A stretch of 38,723 bases of DNA from CAZAQB01 sp964487155 (GTDB lineage Bacteria; Pseudomonadota; Gammaproteobacteria; Nitrococcales; Nitrococcaceae). Below, one piece after another: positions 18,417 through 26,511 of this stretch (its first letter is position 1; the number at the start of each line of letters is the position of its first letter). The notes under the pieces were generated by a model, which was not told where the DNA came from, ran no database searches, and saw nothing but the letters and a program-made list of their open reading frames with translations. The stretch spans positions 1 to 38,723 of the forward strand of contig CAZAQB010000015.1 in assembly GCA_964487155.1 (NCBI GenBank). The letters are read 5' to 3'. Position numbers and translations under genes: made by a program.

Positions 18417-18875
18417 TCAGGCACCGCGGGCCGGGGGCGGCACCTCCAGCCAGAAGGTCACCGGTCCGTCGTTCACCAGGGCCACCTGCATGTCGGCGCC
18501 GAAACGGCCGAACGCCAGCTCTCCGCAGTGGCGCCGGGCGGCCCGGCACAGGTAGTGGAACAGGGCGTCCCCCTGCTCCGGCGAGGCGGCGGGTGTGAAG
18601 CTGGGGCGGCTGCCCTTGCGGGTGTCCGCGGCCAGGGTGAACTGGGGCACCAGCAGCAGGCCGCCGCCGGTGTCGGTGAGCGAGCGGTTCATGCGGCCCT
18701 CGTCATCCGCGAACACCCGGTAGCCCAGCAGCCGCTCCAGCAACCGCTCCGCCTGGGCCTCGCCGTCACCCCGCTGCACCCCGACCAGCACCAGCAGGCC
18801 GGCTCCGATAGCCGCCACGGGCTGCTCCGCGACGCTCACCGAGGCCTGGCGTACCCGCTGCAACAGGCCGATCAC
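18417..18875 (-). CDS. dtd: D-aminoacyl-tRNA deacylase
   Basis: Hydrolyses D-amino acids, and glycine mischarged on tRNA-Ala, as a translation proofreading factor. The 152-residue product (family about 145) has MIGLLQRVRQASVSV, GLLLVPQFTLAADT and the NDGPVTFWLEV motif of the cross-subunit active site. The frame extends much further upstream, but homology-like sequence starts at the GTG at 18875, which has GGGAGGG about 6 nt before it. A small stem (GCGTGT/ACACGC, about 18380-18397) lies 20 nt past the stop, without a T-run. Confidence 0.93.
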   Translation of the reverse strand: MIGLLQRVRQASVSVAEQPVAAIGAGLLVLVGVQRGDGEAQAERLLERLLGYRVFADDEGRMNRSLTDTGGGLLLVPQFTLAADTRKGSRPSFTPAASPEQGDALFHYLCRAARRHCGELAFGRFGADMQVALVNDGPVTFWLEVPPPARGA

Positions 18876-19245
18876 CGCAGCCCTCCCGGCAGGCATCCGG
18901 GGCGCGCCATGTAAGCCAATTCCTACACCTCCTGTCTGTTGCTGCCGATAGCGCCGGCGAAGGGCTGGTGGGAGACTGAAGCTGCAGTTCGGGTTCCAGC
19001 CTTCCGCCCCCCGGGTGGATGAGAAGACAAGGTTCCCGTTGCTGCAGCGTCGCGGCACATCAGAGGCAGTCGAGTTCCGGTGTGCGATAGGCGGCGCGGA
19101 TCACCTCCAGCCAAGTGAACCTGACACACCGGCGCAAGGACGTGCCGGTTCTTTTTTTGCGCCTACGTAAAGAGATCCAGCGCCCCCGACTCGGGGCAAA
19201 GTCCTGCCGGGACCGCGCCCCGGCAGGCCATTCCATCGGGCAGGG
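18876..19245. other. Gene-free stretch between dtd and the Trp-repeat gene
   Basis: About 370 nt with no convincing protein gene. It contains a clear plus-strand intrinsic terminator (19128-19158) and several stems upstream of it on the plus strand: AGGGCTGG with CCAGCCTT (about 18961-19003), and TCCGCCC with GGGTGGA (about 19003-19019). A near-palindrome TGTAAG-N6-CCTACA (18910-18927) lies 35-50 nt upstream of dtd and may be an operator. A short minus-strand frame (19060-19236, 58 codons, basic) continues past the Trp-repeat stop but looks like chance. The content is consistent with a small plus-strand RNA, but I could not match it to tmRNA, RNase P, 4.5S or 6S RNA. Confidence 0.4.
19128..19158 (+). 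terminator. Rho-independent terminator on the plus strand
   Basis: ACCGGCGC-AAGGAC-GTGCCGGT forms an 8-bp stem (one G-U pair) with a 6-nt loop, followed directly by TCTTTTTTT. On the minus strand there is an A-run before the stem and no T-run after it, so it works only rightward. Both neighbouring genes run leftward, leaving no annotated transcript for it to end. Confidence 0.8.
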
Positions 19246-19932
19246 TCAGCTGGAACCTGACTTCGAGCCACCGCCGGAGCGTGGAGTACCGCTGCGGCTT
19301 GCGCCGGCACTCTTGCGGGTGGAGTCGGCCCGAGAGCGCGTCGCGCCGCCGGCAGACTTCGGCGCCGGGCGGCTGGCGGCTGCTTCGGGGGCAGCGGTGG
19401 CGGAGTTGGCGGCGGGCGCCGGGTCGGCCGCGGCCGGCGGCGGCTGCCGAGCCACCTCCGCATCCCCCAGGTGCCGCGACCAATCCGATAGCGCCTCTTG
19501 AGAGCGCTGCGCGGCCTCCTGCCAGGCCTTCAACACCTGATCGCCGTCGTGCGCCCAGGGACTGCCGCCCTGACCGGGCTCCATCTGCCGCACGCTCTCG
19601 AACCAGGCGTTCCAGAGCTGGCTCTGGGCTTCGGTCCAGCGGCCCATCATCTCCTGGGCCTGGTTCACCCACTGAATCATGGGCTCAGGCGCCTGCTGGT
19701 TCTCCAGCAGGCTGTCGCCCCAGTTCTGCACCCAGTTGGCCTGGGCGTTCAGGGCCTCGCGCACCGACTGCTCCCAGACCTCCAGGTTGCGCTCATACTC
19801 GCGGCGCCAGGCCTCATTCTCCTGGCCGGTTCCCTCGAAGCTCCCAATGGCCTCCACCCAGTTGTCCCACATGCGGCGCTGGGTGTCGGTCCAGCCCGCC
19901 ATCATCTCCTCGAACTGCTGCTGCCAGTTCAT
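19246..19932 (-). CDS. Tryptophan-repeat protein with basic tail, family not recognised
   Basis: I do not recognise this 228-residue protein. The first 160 residues hold about four amphipathic segments with regularly spaced tryptophans. Two are clearly related (MMAGWTDTQRRMWDNWVEAI and MMGRWTEAQSQLWNAWFESV). No signal peptide or membrane helix is seen. The last 60 residues are low-complexity Ala/Pro/Ser with rising Lys/Arg, ending SKSGSS. Trp-rich helices plus an Ala/Lys/Arg tail recall phasins and the PHA-synthase subunit PhaE, so a polyhydroxyalkanoate-granule protein is a guess; no pha gene is nearby. The start at 19932 has GGAGGAGGAG upstream; a 32-codon upstream extension looks non-coding. 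It stands alone between dtd and trkH. Confidence 0.72.
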   Translation of the reverse strand: MNWQQQFEEMMAGWTDTQRRMWDNWVEAIGSFEGTGQENEAWRREYERNLEVWEQSVREALNAQANWVQNWGDSLLENQQAPEPMIQWVNQAQEMMGRWTEAQSQLWNAWFESVRQMEPGQGGSPWAHDGDQVLKAWQEAAQRSQEALSDWSRHLGDAEVARQPPPAAADPAPAANSATAAPEAAASRPAPKSAGGATRSRADSTRKSAGASRSGTPRSGGGSKSGSS

Positions 19933-20035
19933 CCGCGCTTCTCCTCCTCCGCAACCCGTTGCGGGCTCTTCAGCGGCCCCGGCAACGCCGAGGCCCCACG
20001 GTTGACTCTCCGCTAGTCTAGCCGCCATGGCCGGC

Positions 20036-21487
20036 TCAACGCCTCCAGAAGGCCGGCGTGAACAGCACCAGCAGGGTGAAGATCTCCAGACGGCCCATGA
20101 TCATGGCGAACGACAGCAGCCATTTGGCCGGGTCGCTCAGACCCGCGTAATTGCTGGCCACCGCACCCAGACCGGGCCCCAGGTTGTTGAGGGTGCCGGC
20201 CACTGCCGAAAAGGCGGTGACCTGATCGAGCCCCAGGGCCATAAGCGACAGCATGATCATGGCGAACACCGCCATGTAGGTGGCAAAGAAGCCCCATACC
20301 GAATCGATGACCCGCTCGTCCACGGCCTTGTCGCCCACCTTGACCAGGATCTGGGCCTGTGGATGCACCAGCCGCAGGGTCTCCCGCCAGCCCTGCTTGA
20401 ACAGCAGCACGAAGCGAATGCACTTGATGCCGCCGCTGGTGGAGCTCGCGCAGCCTCCCAGGAAGCTCAAGAACACCAGCAGCACCGGCACGAAGGCGGG
20501 CCAGCCCGCATAGTCGGCGCTGGTGAAGCCGCTGGTGGTCATGAAGGACACGGCGTGCAGCGCCGCCCGTAACAGGTCACGCGGCGTGGCATACTCGCCG
20601 TAGTGAATCCACAGCTGCGCCGAGATCAGCGCTGTGGCAACCGCTACGATACCCGCGTAGAAGCGCCACTCGGGATCCCGCAGGTAGGGCAGGATCCGGC
20701 GCCGTCGCCAGGCGGCGAAGTGCAGCGCGAAGTTGACGCCGCCGGCCAGCATGAAACAGATGGCCACCAATTCGACCCAAGGGTTGTCGAAATAGGCCAG
20801 GCTGGCGTCGTGGGTGGAGAAACCGGCTGTGGAGACGGTGCTGAAGGCGTGGCAGACGGCGTCGAACAGCGACATGCCGGCCGCCCAGTAGGCAAGGCTG
20901 CAGAGCACGGTCAGACCCAGATAGAGATACCAGAGGGCCTTGGCGGTCTCGGCGATGCGCGGGGTGAGCTTGGCATCCTTGATGGGACCCGGCATCTCCG
21001 CCCGGTAGAGCTGCATGCCGCCGATGCCCAGCATGGGCAGGATGGCCACCGCCAGCACGATGATGCCCATGCCCCCCAGCCATTGCAGCTGCTGGCGATA
21101 GAAGCGCACCGAGATGGGCAGTTCGTCGATGCCCACGATCACCGTGGCCCCGGTGGTGGTGAGCCCGGAGACGCTCTCGAAAAAGGAGTCGGTGAAACTC
21201 AGGTGCGGGGTGGTGCCAAGCTCCAGGGGCAGGGCGCCGGCGACGCCCAACACCACCCAGAACATGGCCACCACGAAGAAGCCGTCCCGGGTGCGCAGCT
21301 CCCGGCGGCGGTGGCGCACCGGGTACCAGAGCACGGCACCCAGCACCAGCAGCACGCCGAAGGCGATGGCGAAAGCGTCGGCGGCGCCGTCGGCAGCCAG
21401 CCAGGCGATTCCCAGCGGCGGCAGCATGGTGGTGCTGAACACCATGAGCAGCATGCCCAGGATGCGCTGGACGGTATACAGGTGCAT
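20036..21487 (-). CDS. trkH: Trk-type potassium uptake protein TrkH
   Basis: Inner-membrane potassium channel subunit gated by the cytoplasmic TrkA ring. The 483-residue protein has about ten membrane segments arranged as four M1-P-M2 repeats. Filter-loop sequences are visible as GLTTTGATV, STAGFSTHD, TTSGFTSADY and NNLGPGLG, each with the filter glycine. It is 60 nt downstream of trkA and ends the long minus-strand block that begins with def. In salt-adapted bacteria this system accumulates potassium for osmotic balance. Confidence 0.95.
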   Translation of the reverse strand: MHLYTVQRILGMLLMVFSTTMLPPLGIAWLAADGAADAFAIAFGVLLVLGAVLWYPVRHRRRELRTRDGFFVVAMFWVVLGVAGALPLELGTTPHLSFTDSFFESVSGLTTTGATVIVGIDELPISVRFYRQQLQWLGGMGIIVLAVAILPMLGIGGMQLYRAEMPGPIKDAKLTPRIAETAKALWYLYLGLTVLCSLAYWAAGMSLFDAVCHAFSTVSTAGFSTHDASLAYFDNPWVELVAICFMLAGGVNFALHFAAWRRRRILPYLRDPEWRFYAGIVAVATALISAQLWIHYGEYATPRDLLRAALHAVSFMTTSGFTSADYAGWPAFVPVLLVFLSFLGGCASSTSGGIKCIRFVLLFKQGWRETLRLVHPQAQILVKVGDKAVDERVIDSVWGFFATYMAVFAMIMLSLMALGLDQVTAFSAVAGTLNNLGPGLGAVASNYAGLSDPAKWLLSFAMIMGRLEIFTLLVLFTPAFWRR

Positions 21488-21547
21488 GGGCTCAGCGCAT
21501 CCCGTTCCGGCGGCCCGGAGCCGCGGGCCGTGTCCGGGCCACCACGC

Positions 21548-22924
21548 TCACAGGAAAGTGACACTCACCTGGAACAGCCGCTCCACCTCGTCCACACGGG
21601 TCTTGTCCACCACGAACAGGATGACGTGGTCCTCGGAGCGCACCACCGTGTCGTGATGAGCCATCAGCACCTCGTCGCCGCGCACGATGGCGCCAATGGT
21701 GGTGCCCCGGGGCAGGCGGATGTCCTCCACCGCCCGGCCGACCACCTTGGAGTTGCTGGGGTCACCGTGGGCAATCGCCTCGATGGCCTCGGCGGCGCCA
21801 CGGCGCAGGCTGTGGACGTTGACCACGTCGCCCCGGCGGATGTGGGCCAGCAGGCTGCCGATGGTGGCCTGCTGAGGGGAGATTGCCACGTCGATGTCCT
21901 CGCTGCTCTCCACCAGGTCCACGTAGGCGGGGCGGTTGATCAGCGACATCACCATGCGCGCCCCCAGGCGCTTGGCGAGCATGGCGGAGAGAATGTTGGC
22001 CTCGTCGTCGTTGGTCAGGCCGCAGAACACATCGGTGTTCTCGATGTTCTCTTCCAGCAGCAGGTCTTCGTCGGCGGCGTCGCCATGCAGCACGATGGTG
22101 CGCCGCAGATCCTCGGAAATGCGCCGGCAGCGCGGCGTGTTGCGATCGATGACCTTCACCTGGTAGCGGGACTCCAGCGCCTGGGCGAGGCGCTTGCCGA
22201 TGTTGCCGCCGCCGGCGATGACGATGCGCTTGACCGGCTTCTCCAGGCGGCGCAGCTCGCTCATCACCGCCCGGATGTTCTTGCGGGCGGCGACGAAGAA
22301 CACCTCGTCACCGGCTTCGATGACCGTGTTGCCCTCGGGGATGATGGGCCGGCCGCGGCGAAATACGGCGGCTACCCGGGACTGGATGCCGGGCATGTGC
22401 TCGCGCAGGGTACGCAGCTCGTGGCCCACAAGGGGCCCGCCGTAGTAGGCCCGCACCGCCACCAGGCGCACCTTGCCGCCGGCGAAGTCCAGCACCTGCA
22501 GTGCGCCCGGGTGCTCGATGAGGCGCATCACGTACTGGGTGACCAGCTGCTCCGGACTGATCAGCACGTCGATGGGCAGGGCGTCGGGGGCGAACAGCTG
22601 CGGGCAGTTGAGGTATTCCAGGGCACGGATGCGGGCGATCTTGGTGGGGGTGTGGAACAGCGTGGCGGCCACCTGGCAGGCCACCATGTTCACCTCGTCG
22701 CTGCTGGTTACGGCGAGGATCATGTCGGCGTCGTCGGCACCGGCCCGGGCCAGCACGTCCGGATAGGTGCCGTTGCCCTGCACGGTGCGCAGGTCGAGCC
22801 GCTCCTGCAGGTCGTGGAGTACAGGCGCGTCCGCGTCCACCACGGTGATGTCGTTGTTCTCGCTGGTCAGGTTCTGGGCCACCGTGCTGCCCACCTGACC
22901 CGCCCCCAGGATGACGATCTTCAT
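21548..22924 (-). CDS. trkA: Trk potassium uptake regulatory protein TrkA
   Basis: Cytoplasmic NAD(H)/nucleotide-binding gating ring for TrkH. The 458 residues contain two RCK units: Rossmann motifs MKIVILGAGQVGSTVAQNL at the N-terminus and RIVIAGGGNIGKRLAQAL near 233, each followed by a TrkA-C domain (the second ending VILFVVDKTRVDEVERLF). Length and duplication match E. coli TrkA. It follows ntrX after 69 nt and precedes trkH. Confidence 0.96.
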   Translation of the reverse strand: MKIVILGAGQVGSTVAQNLTSENNDITVVDADAPVLHDLQERLDLRTVQGNGTYPDVLARAGADDADMILAVTSSDEVNMVACQVAATLFHTPTKIARIRALEYLNCPQLFAPDALPIDVLISPEQLVTQYVMRLIEHPGALQVLDFAGGKVRLVAVRAYYGGPLVGHELRTLREHMPGIQSRVAAVFRRGRPIIPEGNTVIEAGDEVFFVAARKNIRAVMSELRRLEKPVKRIVIAGGGNIGKRLAQALESRYQVKVIDRNTPRCRRISEDLRRTIVLHGDAADEDLLLEENIENTDVFCGLTNDDEANILSAMLAKRLGARMVMSLINRPAYVDLVESSEDIDVAISPQQATIGSLLAHIRRGDVVNVHSLRRGAAEAIEAIAHGDPSNSKVVGRAVEDIRLPRGTTIGAIVRGDEVLMAHHDTVVRSEDHVILFVVDKTRVDEVERLFQVSVTFL

Positions 22925-22993
22925 GAGGCCGCTAAGGTACCAGTTCCGCGGGGTGTTTGGTCGCCTTTACCTGCCAGCAGCCTGCCGAGCCGT

Positions 22994-24307
22994 TCAGCCC
23001 CCGCCGCCTTCCCGGGGATCGATACCCAGGGCCCGCAACTTGCGGTAGAGATGGGTCCGCTCCATGCCGGTGAGCCGGGCCAGTTGGGCGACGCTGCCCT
23101 CGGCTCGGCGCAACTGGTGCAGCAGGTAGAGGCGCTCGAATTCCTCGCGGGCCTCCCGCAACGGCTGGTCCAGGGACACCCCTGCCACCGCCTCGCCAGG
23201 CCCCCGCCCGCCCTCCGCTTCCGCCTGGACAAGAGCCGCATTGACCTCGTCCACATCGATGTCCACGCCATCGCCGAGCAGCAGCAGACGATGCACCAGG
23301 TTGGCCAGCTCCCGTACATTGCCGGGCCAGTCGTGATTGCGCAGCCGGTTCTGGGCCGCAACGGTGAAGCGCCGGTAGCGCAGCGCCTCCCGCGCGACCA
23401 GGCGGTCTACGAAAAAGCCCAGCAGTTCGGGCACGTCCTCCACGTGCTCGCGCAGCGGCGGCACCTGCAGGGGCACGACCTTGAGCAGGTGGAGCAGGTC
23501 GCGGCGCAGGCGCCCGGCGCCCGCCTCGTGATCCAGGTCGGCCGAGGTGACGCTCAGCACCCGCAGCTCGGTCGGGCCCTGGAGAGCCGCCGCCAGACGG
23601 CCCTGGGCCGGCAGGTCCAGGCCGGCCACCTCGCCCAGCAGCAGGGTACCGCCCCGGGCCCGCGCCAGCAGCGCAGCCCCGGAGGGATCCCGCTCCAGGG
23701 CATCGGCGAGCTGCCGAGCGGAGACCTCCACCAGCGGGCGCCGGGAACCCAGGGCGTGCAGGTAGCGCGCGAGGCAGTGGCGGCCGCTGCCCGGCTCGCC
23801 GCTGATCAGCACCCAGCTGTCACTGGGACCCAGGCGCCGGGCCCGGTCGCGCAGCTCTCGCAGCGCCTGGCTGTGGCCCACCGGCTCGATGACCTCGGCA
23901 TCGCTGCCGGCCTCGGCACCGGCCGGGGCTCCCGCGGCGCCGACCGACAGGGCCCGCTCCACCGTCACCAGCAGCTTGCCCATGGACAGGGGTTTCTCCA
24001 GGAAATCGAGGGCCCCGAGGCGGGTGGCCTCCACCGCCGTCTCCACGTTGCCGTGGCCGGAGATCATCACCACCGGTGGTGGCTGGGGATCATCGTGCTG
24101 CCACTCCCGCAGCAGGCTGATGCCATCCACATCGGGCATCCAGATGTCCAGCAGTACCAGGTCGGGGCGCCGCTGCCGGTAGGCTTCCCGCGCCTGCTCG
24201 GCGCTTTCGGCAGCGGCCACCTGATAGCCCTCGTCCTCCAGGATCTCCTGGACCAGCCCGCGGATGTCGGGCTCGTCGTCCACCACCAGCACGTAGGCGC
24301 CGCTCAT
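22994..24307 (-). CDS. ntrX: NtrX-like response regulator with degenerate sigma-54 activator domain
   Basis: Partner response regulator of NtrY. The 437 residues comprise a receiver domain (about 5-120, phosphoacceptor D54 in LLDIWMP, K105), an AAA+ region (about 140-365), and a C-terminal Fis-type helix-turn-helix (about 395-427, SVAQLARLTGMERTHLYRKLRALGI). The AAA+ region is unusual: Walker A reads GEPGSGRH (Lys replaced by Arg176), Walker B reads TLLLGEV (Asp replaced by Gly225), and the segment that should hold GAFTGA is about 14 residues short and has no such motif. RRDLLHLL and DWPGNVRELANLV remain. So it probably binds DNA and phosphate signals but cannot activate sigma-54 polymerase in the usual way. 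It overlaps ntrY by 4 nt. Confidence 0.88.
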   Translation of the reverse strand: MSGAYVLVVDDEPDIRGLVQEILEDEGYQVAAAESAEQAREAYRQRRPDLVLLDIWMPDVDGISLLREWQHDDPQPPPVVMISGHGNVETAVEATRLGALDFLEKPLSMGKLLVTVERALSVGAAGAPAGAEAGSDAEVIEPVGHSQALRELRDRARRLGPSDSWVLISGEPGSGRHCLARYLHALGSRRPLVEVSARQLADALERDPSGAALLARARGGTLLLGEVAGLDLPAQGRLAAALQGPTELRVLSVTSADLDHEAGAGRLRRDLLHLLKVVPLQVPPLREHVEDVPELLGFFVDRLVAREALRYRRFTVAAQNRLRNHDWPGNVRELANLVHRLLLLGDGVDIDVDEVNAALVQAEAEGGRGPGEAVAGVSLDQPLREAREEFERLYLLHQLRRAEGSVAQLARLTGMERTHLYRKLRALGIDPREGGGG

Positions 24308-26511
24308 GTGCGATCCTCGCCAGCGGCCCGGGGCAGCCGGGGGGCCCGCAGGTCGCGGTGGGCCATGTCCAGGGGCAGGCGCACCGTCACCTGGGCCCCG
24401 GTTTCCAGATTACGCGCCCAGATGCGGCCATGGTGTTCCTCGACGATCTTCTTGACGATCGCCAGTCCCAGCCCGGTGCCCTTGGTCTTGGTGGTCACAT
24501 AGGGCTCGAACAGCCGGCTCTGCACCTCGGCATCGAAGCCCCGGCCGTTGTCCCGCACCACCAGCTCGAGGCTGTTGCGGTGGCGGCCCTGGCCGCGGCG
24601 GGTGCTCACCGTCACCCGGCAGGGAGCGCCCTCGCGGCTGGCTTCGGCGGCGTTGCGCAGCAGGTTGTTGAGCACCTGGCGCAGCCGGCCGGGGTCGGCT
24701 CGCAGGGCCGGCAGGCCGGCGGCCAGTTCCAGTTCCAGCTCCGGCCCCCCGGACTCCCCGCGGTGCAGTTCCGCCACTTCCCGCACCAGGGCGTTGAGGT
24801 CGATGGGCTCGATCTGCAGCCGTGGTGGACGCGCGTACTCCGAGAATGCCGTCACCATGGCCTTCATGGTATCCACCTGGGCGATGATGGTCTGGGTGGC
24901 CCGCTCCATCAGTTCCGCCTCGTCGGGCTCCAGGCGCTTGAGGAACTTGTGGCGCAGCCGCTCGGCGGCCAGCTGGATGGGAGTCAGGGGGTTGCGGATC
25001 TCGTGGGCCAGGCGCCGGGCCACCTCGCCCCAGGCGGCGTCGCGCTGGGCCTGCACCAGGGTGGTGACATCGTCGATCACGATCACATAGCCGCCCACGC
25101 CGAGGCCCCCCGGCAGGGCCGCGCCGCTGCATACCAGCAGACGGTCGCCGTCGGCGGTCTCCAGGGAGAACTCCTCCCGCCAGTCCTCGTCGCGGCCCGC
25201 TACATGGGGGGCGATGCGCCGGGTGCAGTCGGCGAACCCGCGATGATCTTCGCACAGGGACTCCAGCCGGTCGCCCACCGCCTGGTCCAGGGGCACGCCG
25301 AGAATGTCCGCAGCGGCCTGGTTGAAGGTGCGCAGCCGGCCCTCGGCGTCCAGCGCCAGCACCCCCGAGGAGAGCCGGGACAGCAGCGCCTGCAGATAGG
25401 CCCGCTGGGCCTCCACCTGGACCTGGCCGCGACGGGCCGCATCGCGCGCCTGGGCGATGCGCCGGCTCATGTCGTTGAACGAGCGCACCAGAAAGCCCAG
25501 TTCATCGCTGCCGGCGGGAGGCAGCTGGGTGCCGTAGTCGCCATCCGCCAGGGCACGCGTCCCCTCGGCCAGGCCGCTGATCGGCGCCACCAGGCGGCGG
25601 GCAATGTAGAACGCCGACCACACCGCGAACATCACCGACATCAGCAGCACCAGCAGCAGGGTCAGCGCCAGGCTGTCGGTGAGCGGGCCGCGCAGGTAGA
25701 CCAGCTCCTGGTAGTCGCTGAATGCCGCCTGCACATCGTCGGCCAGCTCGCCCAGCCGCGGCGAGACCGGGTACAGCGCCTGCAGCACCCGGGGCGTGCC
25801 GGGAGCCTCGGGGCTGGGGGCCGGCACCACCGCCCGCACATGCAGACCCACCCCCTCGATGGGGTCGAGGCCCACGTAGGGGCGCTGCTGGCGCAGCTGC
25901 AGCAGAATCTCCTCGTCGGGCCGGTGGGGCAGAATAGTGGCGGAGTCCTGGCTGCTGGTGGCAACGATCCGGCCGTTGGCGCCCAGCAGTGTGACCTCGG
26001 CGGCGTCCAGGGCCGCGCGAATGTCGCCCAGGGCCAGGGGCGCCATGGCGTCGTCCACACCCATCAGATCCTTGGCTCCTGCCTGGGTGCGCCGCAGCAT
26101 GTCGCGCATGCGCAGGTCCAGGGACGCCTGCGACAGCCTGAGGGCATCCTCCAGGGCCTGGTCCACCTGCACGTCGAACCAGCTGTCGATGCCGGTGCGC
26201 AGGAACTGGGCGGAGAACAGGTACACCACCGTGCCCGGGGTCACCGCCAGCAGCACGAACACCACCATGAGCCGGGCCGTGAGGCGGCTGCCGGGACGCT
26301 GCTCGCGCAGGTTGCGCACCAGCCGCCAGAGGTTCTGCACGATCAGCCCCAGCAGGGCCACCATGGCGGCGCCGTTGAAGGCCAGCAGCCAGACGTAGAG
26401 CCGGCCGAAGCGCTCGGAGTTCTCGGTGGCGGCGGTCAGCAGGTACAGCGACCCCAGCAGCAGCAGGCACAGCGCGGCCCGGGCGAGTCCTTCCCGGCGC
26501 AACCCCCTCAT
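24304..26511 (-). CDS. ntrY: Membrane sensor histidine kinase NtrY
   Basis: Sensor kinase for NtrX. The 735 residues have hydrophobic segments at about 10-27, 38-58 and 80-100, an extracytoplasmic region, a further segment at 280-305, a HAMP linker (about 300-355), a PAS domain (about 370-490), a HisKA domain with phosphorylated H503 in ARRLAHEIRNPLTPIQ, and an ATPase domain (NLLRNAAEA, VVRDNGRGF, TKGTGLGLAIVKKI). The frame stays open far upstream, but the ATG at 26511 overlaps the DUF4390 stop (ATGA) and gives the correct N-terminus. NtrY-type kinases are tied to nitrogen or redox sensing in other proteobacteria; the signal here is not known. Confidence 0.93.
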   Translation of the reverse strand: MRGLRREGLARAALCLLLLGSLYLLTAATENSERFGRLYVWLLAFNGAAMVALLGLIVQNLWRLVRNLREQRPGSRLTARLMVVFVLLAVTPGTVVYLFSAQFLRTGIDSWFDVQVDQALEDALRLSQASLDLRMRDMLRRTQAGAKDLMGVDDAMAPLALGDIRAALDAAEVTLLGANGRIVATSSQDSATILPHRPDEEILLQLRQQRPYVGLDPIEGVGLHVRAVVPAPSPEAPGTPRVLQALYPVSPRLGELADDVQAAFSDYQELVYLRGPLTDSLALTLLLVLLMSVMFAVWSAFYIARRLVAPISGLAEGTRALADGDYGTQLPPAGSDELGFLVRSFNDMSRRIAQARDAARRGQVQVEAQRAYLQALLSRLSSGVLALDAEGRLRTFNQAAADILGVPLDQAVGDRLESLCEDHRGFADCTRRIAPHVAGRDEDWREEFSLETADGDRLLVCSGAALPGGLGVGGYVIVIDDVTTLVQAQRDAAWGEVARRLAHEIRNPLTPIQLAAERLRHKFLKRLEPDEAELMERATQTIIAQVDTMKAMVTAFSEYARPPRLQIEPIDLNALVREVAELHRGESGGPELELELAAGLPALRADPGRLRQVLNNLLRNAAEASREGAPCRVTVSTRRGQGRHRNSLELVVRDNGRGFDAEVQSRLFEPYVTTKTKGTGLGLAIVKKIVEEHHGRIWARNLETGAQVTVRLPLDMAHRDLRAPRLPRAAGEDRT

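Noticed and set aside
18930..19125. 6S, 4.5S, tmRNA, RNase P RNA or cobalamin riboswitch in the dtd spacer
   Set aside because: Some stems looked suggestive, but none of the diagnostic conserved motifs of these RNAs could be found on either strand.
19060..19236. 58-codon basic frame after the Trp-repeat stop, same frame
   Set aside because: No ribosome-binding site and no recognisable motif; it also covers the plus-strand terminator. A stop-free run of this length is common at this GC. Stop readthrough was considered but nothing supports it.
20603..24502. 1299-codon open frame on the plus strand
   Set aside because: It lies opposite trkH, trkA and ntrX, which are clear genes. Composition is again His/Gln/Gly/Val-rich with no domain.
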